Shown here piece by piece: positions 5,176 through 5,502 of a DNA stretch of 5,502 bases. A model generated the notes under the pieces. The model searched no databases. It worked only from the letters and a program-made list of their open reading frames with translations, and was not told the DNA's origin. Both the position numbers and the translations under genes were made by a program. The DNA is taken from assembly GCA_030039105.1 (NCBI GenBank), contig JASHQO010000066.1, forward strand, positions 1-5,502, written 5' to 3'. Positions within the stretch are counted from its first letter, which is position 1, and every line of letters begins with the position of its first letter. The DNA is from Xanthobacteraceae bacterium (lineage in GTDB: Bacteria > Pseudomonadota > Alphaproteobacteria > Rhizobiales > Xanthobacteraceae).

Positions 5176-5502
5176 GTGAAGGAAACGGGTACGCGCAACG
5201 GCACCCATGGTGCCGATACATTCGGGTTCAAAGACCTTGCCGGCGTCCACTGGAATTTGCCCGACACGTGCTTGATCGAGCACGCCGTCGCCAACCGCGA
5301 AGGCTCATTGGTCCAGGGCGGCGCGTTCTGCGCCGTGACCGGCCACCACACCGGCCGCAGCCCGAAAGACAAACACACCGTTGTCGATGCCCTGACCGAG
5401 AACAGCGTATGGTGGGACGGCAACCGCAAGCTGAGCAAACAGCACTTCGATAACCTGCTCGCCGATTTCATCACCCACGCCAAAGGCAAGACGCTCTTCG
5501 CT
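5176..5502 (+). CDS. pckA: Phosphoenolpyruvate carboxykinase (ATP), N-terminal part (cut by window edge)
   Basis: PckA converts oxaloacetate and ATP to phosphoenolpyruvate, CO2 and ADP, the entry step of gluconeogenesis from organic acids in the cytoplasm. The window holds the first 109 of roughly 535-540 codons. The start GTG at 5176 is fixed by an in-frame TAG immediately before it and by GGAGG five bases upstream; the N-terminus KETGTRNGTHGADTFGFKDL resembles the usual alphaproteobacterial PckA beginning. VHWNLPDTCLIEHAV (24-38) and TGRSPKDK (59-66) are family hallmarks, with Arg61 corresponding to the oxaloacetate-binding arginine of the Escherichia coli enzyme. The ATP-binding and metal-binding motifs lie beyond the edge. 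In rhizobia pckA lies close to and divergent from chvI; here the hugZ-like gene sits between them. The long leader with repeats suggests leader-level control, which is unproven. Confidence 0.93.
   Translation, partial: MKETGTRNGTHGADTFGFKDLAGVHWNLPDTCLIEHAVANREGSLVQGGAFCAVTGHHTGRSPKDKHTVVDALTENSVWWDGNRKLSKQHFDNLLADFITHAKGKTLFA

Noticed and set aside
1..5502. CRISPR array, tRNA/rRNA gene, insertion sequence, attachment site or defence system
   Set aside because: I saw no spaced repeat array, cloverleaf-like segment, transposase motif, target-site duplication or toxin-antitoxin/defence-type protein. Nearly all the sequence is covered by six conserved genes and short gaps.

Overview
The window is a high-GC, tightly packed chromosomal segment that reads as an alphaproteobacterium of the order Hyphomicrobiales (Rhizobiales). 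A Bradyrhizobium/Rhodopseudomonas-like relative is my best guess. The grounds are the gene order (pckA near a ChvI/ChvG two-component pair, followed by a short-form HPr kinase and an EIIA-Man-type PTS protein), the short HprK itself, and the strong G/C bias at third codon positions. The genus is inferred; no rRNA or other marker is present.

Layout. On the minus strand, read from right to left: chvI (3889-3194, response regulator), chvG (3051-1219, membrane sensor kinase), hprK (1115-624, short HPr kinase/phosphorylase) and a PTS EIIA-Man-type gene (396 to the window edge, missing at most its last few codons). On the plus strand, diverging from chvI: a HugZ-like split-barrel flavin/heme protein with a C-terminal DUF2470 domain (4048-4857), then the first 109 codons of pckA (5176 to the edge). 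The chvI/hugZ gap (3890-4047) is a divergent promoter region. The hugZ-pckA gap (4858-5175) holds a terminator-like hairpin, a good sigma-70-type promoter candidate, a hairpin near its predicted start of transcription, and two small tandem duplications running into the pckA ribosome binding site.

How the genes fit together. ChvG/ChvI (BvrS/BvrR in Brucella, ExoS/ChvI in Sinorhizobium) is an envelope/acid-responsive two-component system. HprK and EIIA belong to the 'incomplete' alphaproteobacterial PTS, which has a regulatory rather than sugar-transport role. A ptsH (HPr/NPr) gene is expected just beyond the left edge, but that is inference. PckA makes phosphoenolpyruvate, the phosphate donor of the PTS, so the neighbourhood links envelope sensing, PTS signalling and gluconeogenesis.

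I see no mobile element, CRISPR array, RNA gene, broken gene or sign of recent transfer, and no undescribed multi-gene system. The less ordinary signals are non-coding: a REP-like palindrome between chvG and hprK, the duplicated pckA leader, and the long leader before the EIIA gene.
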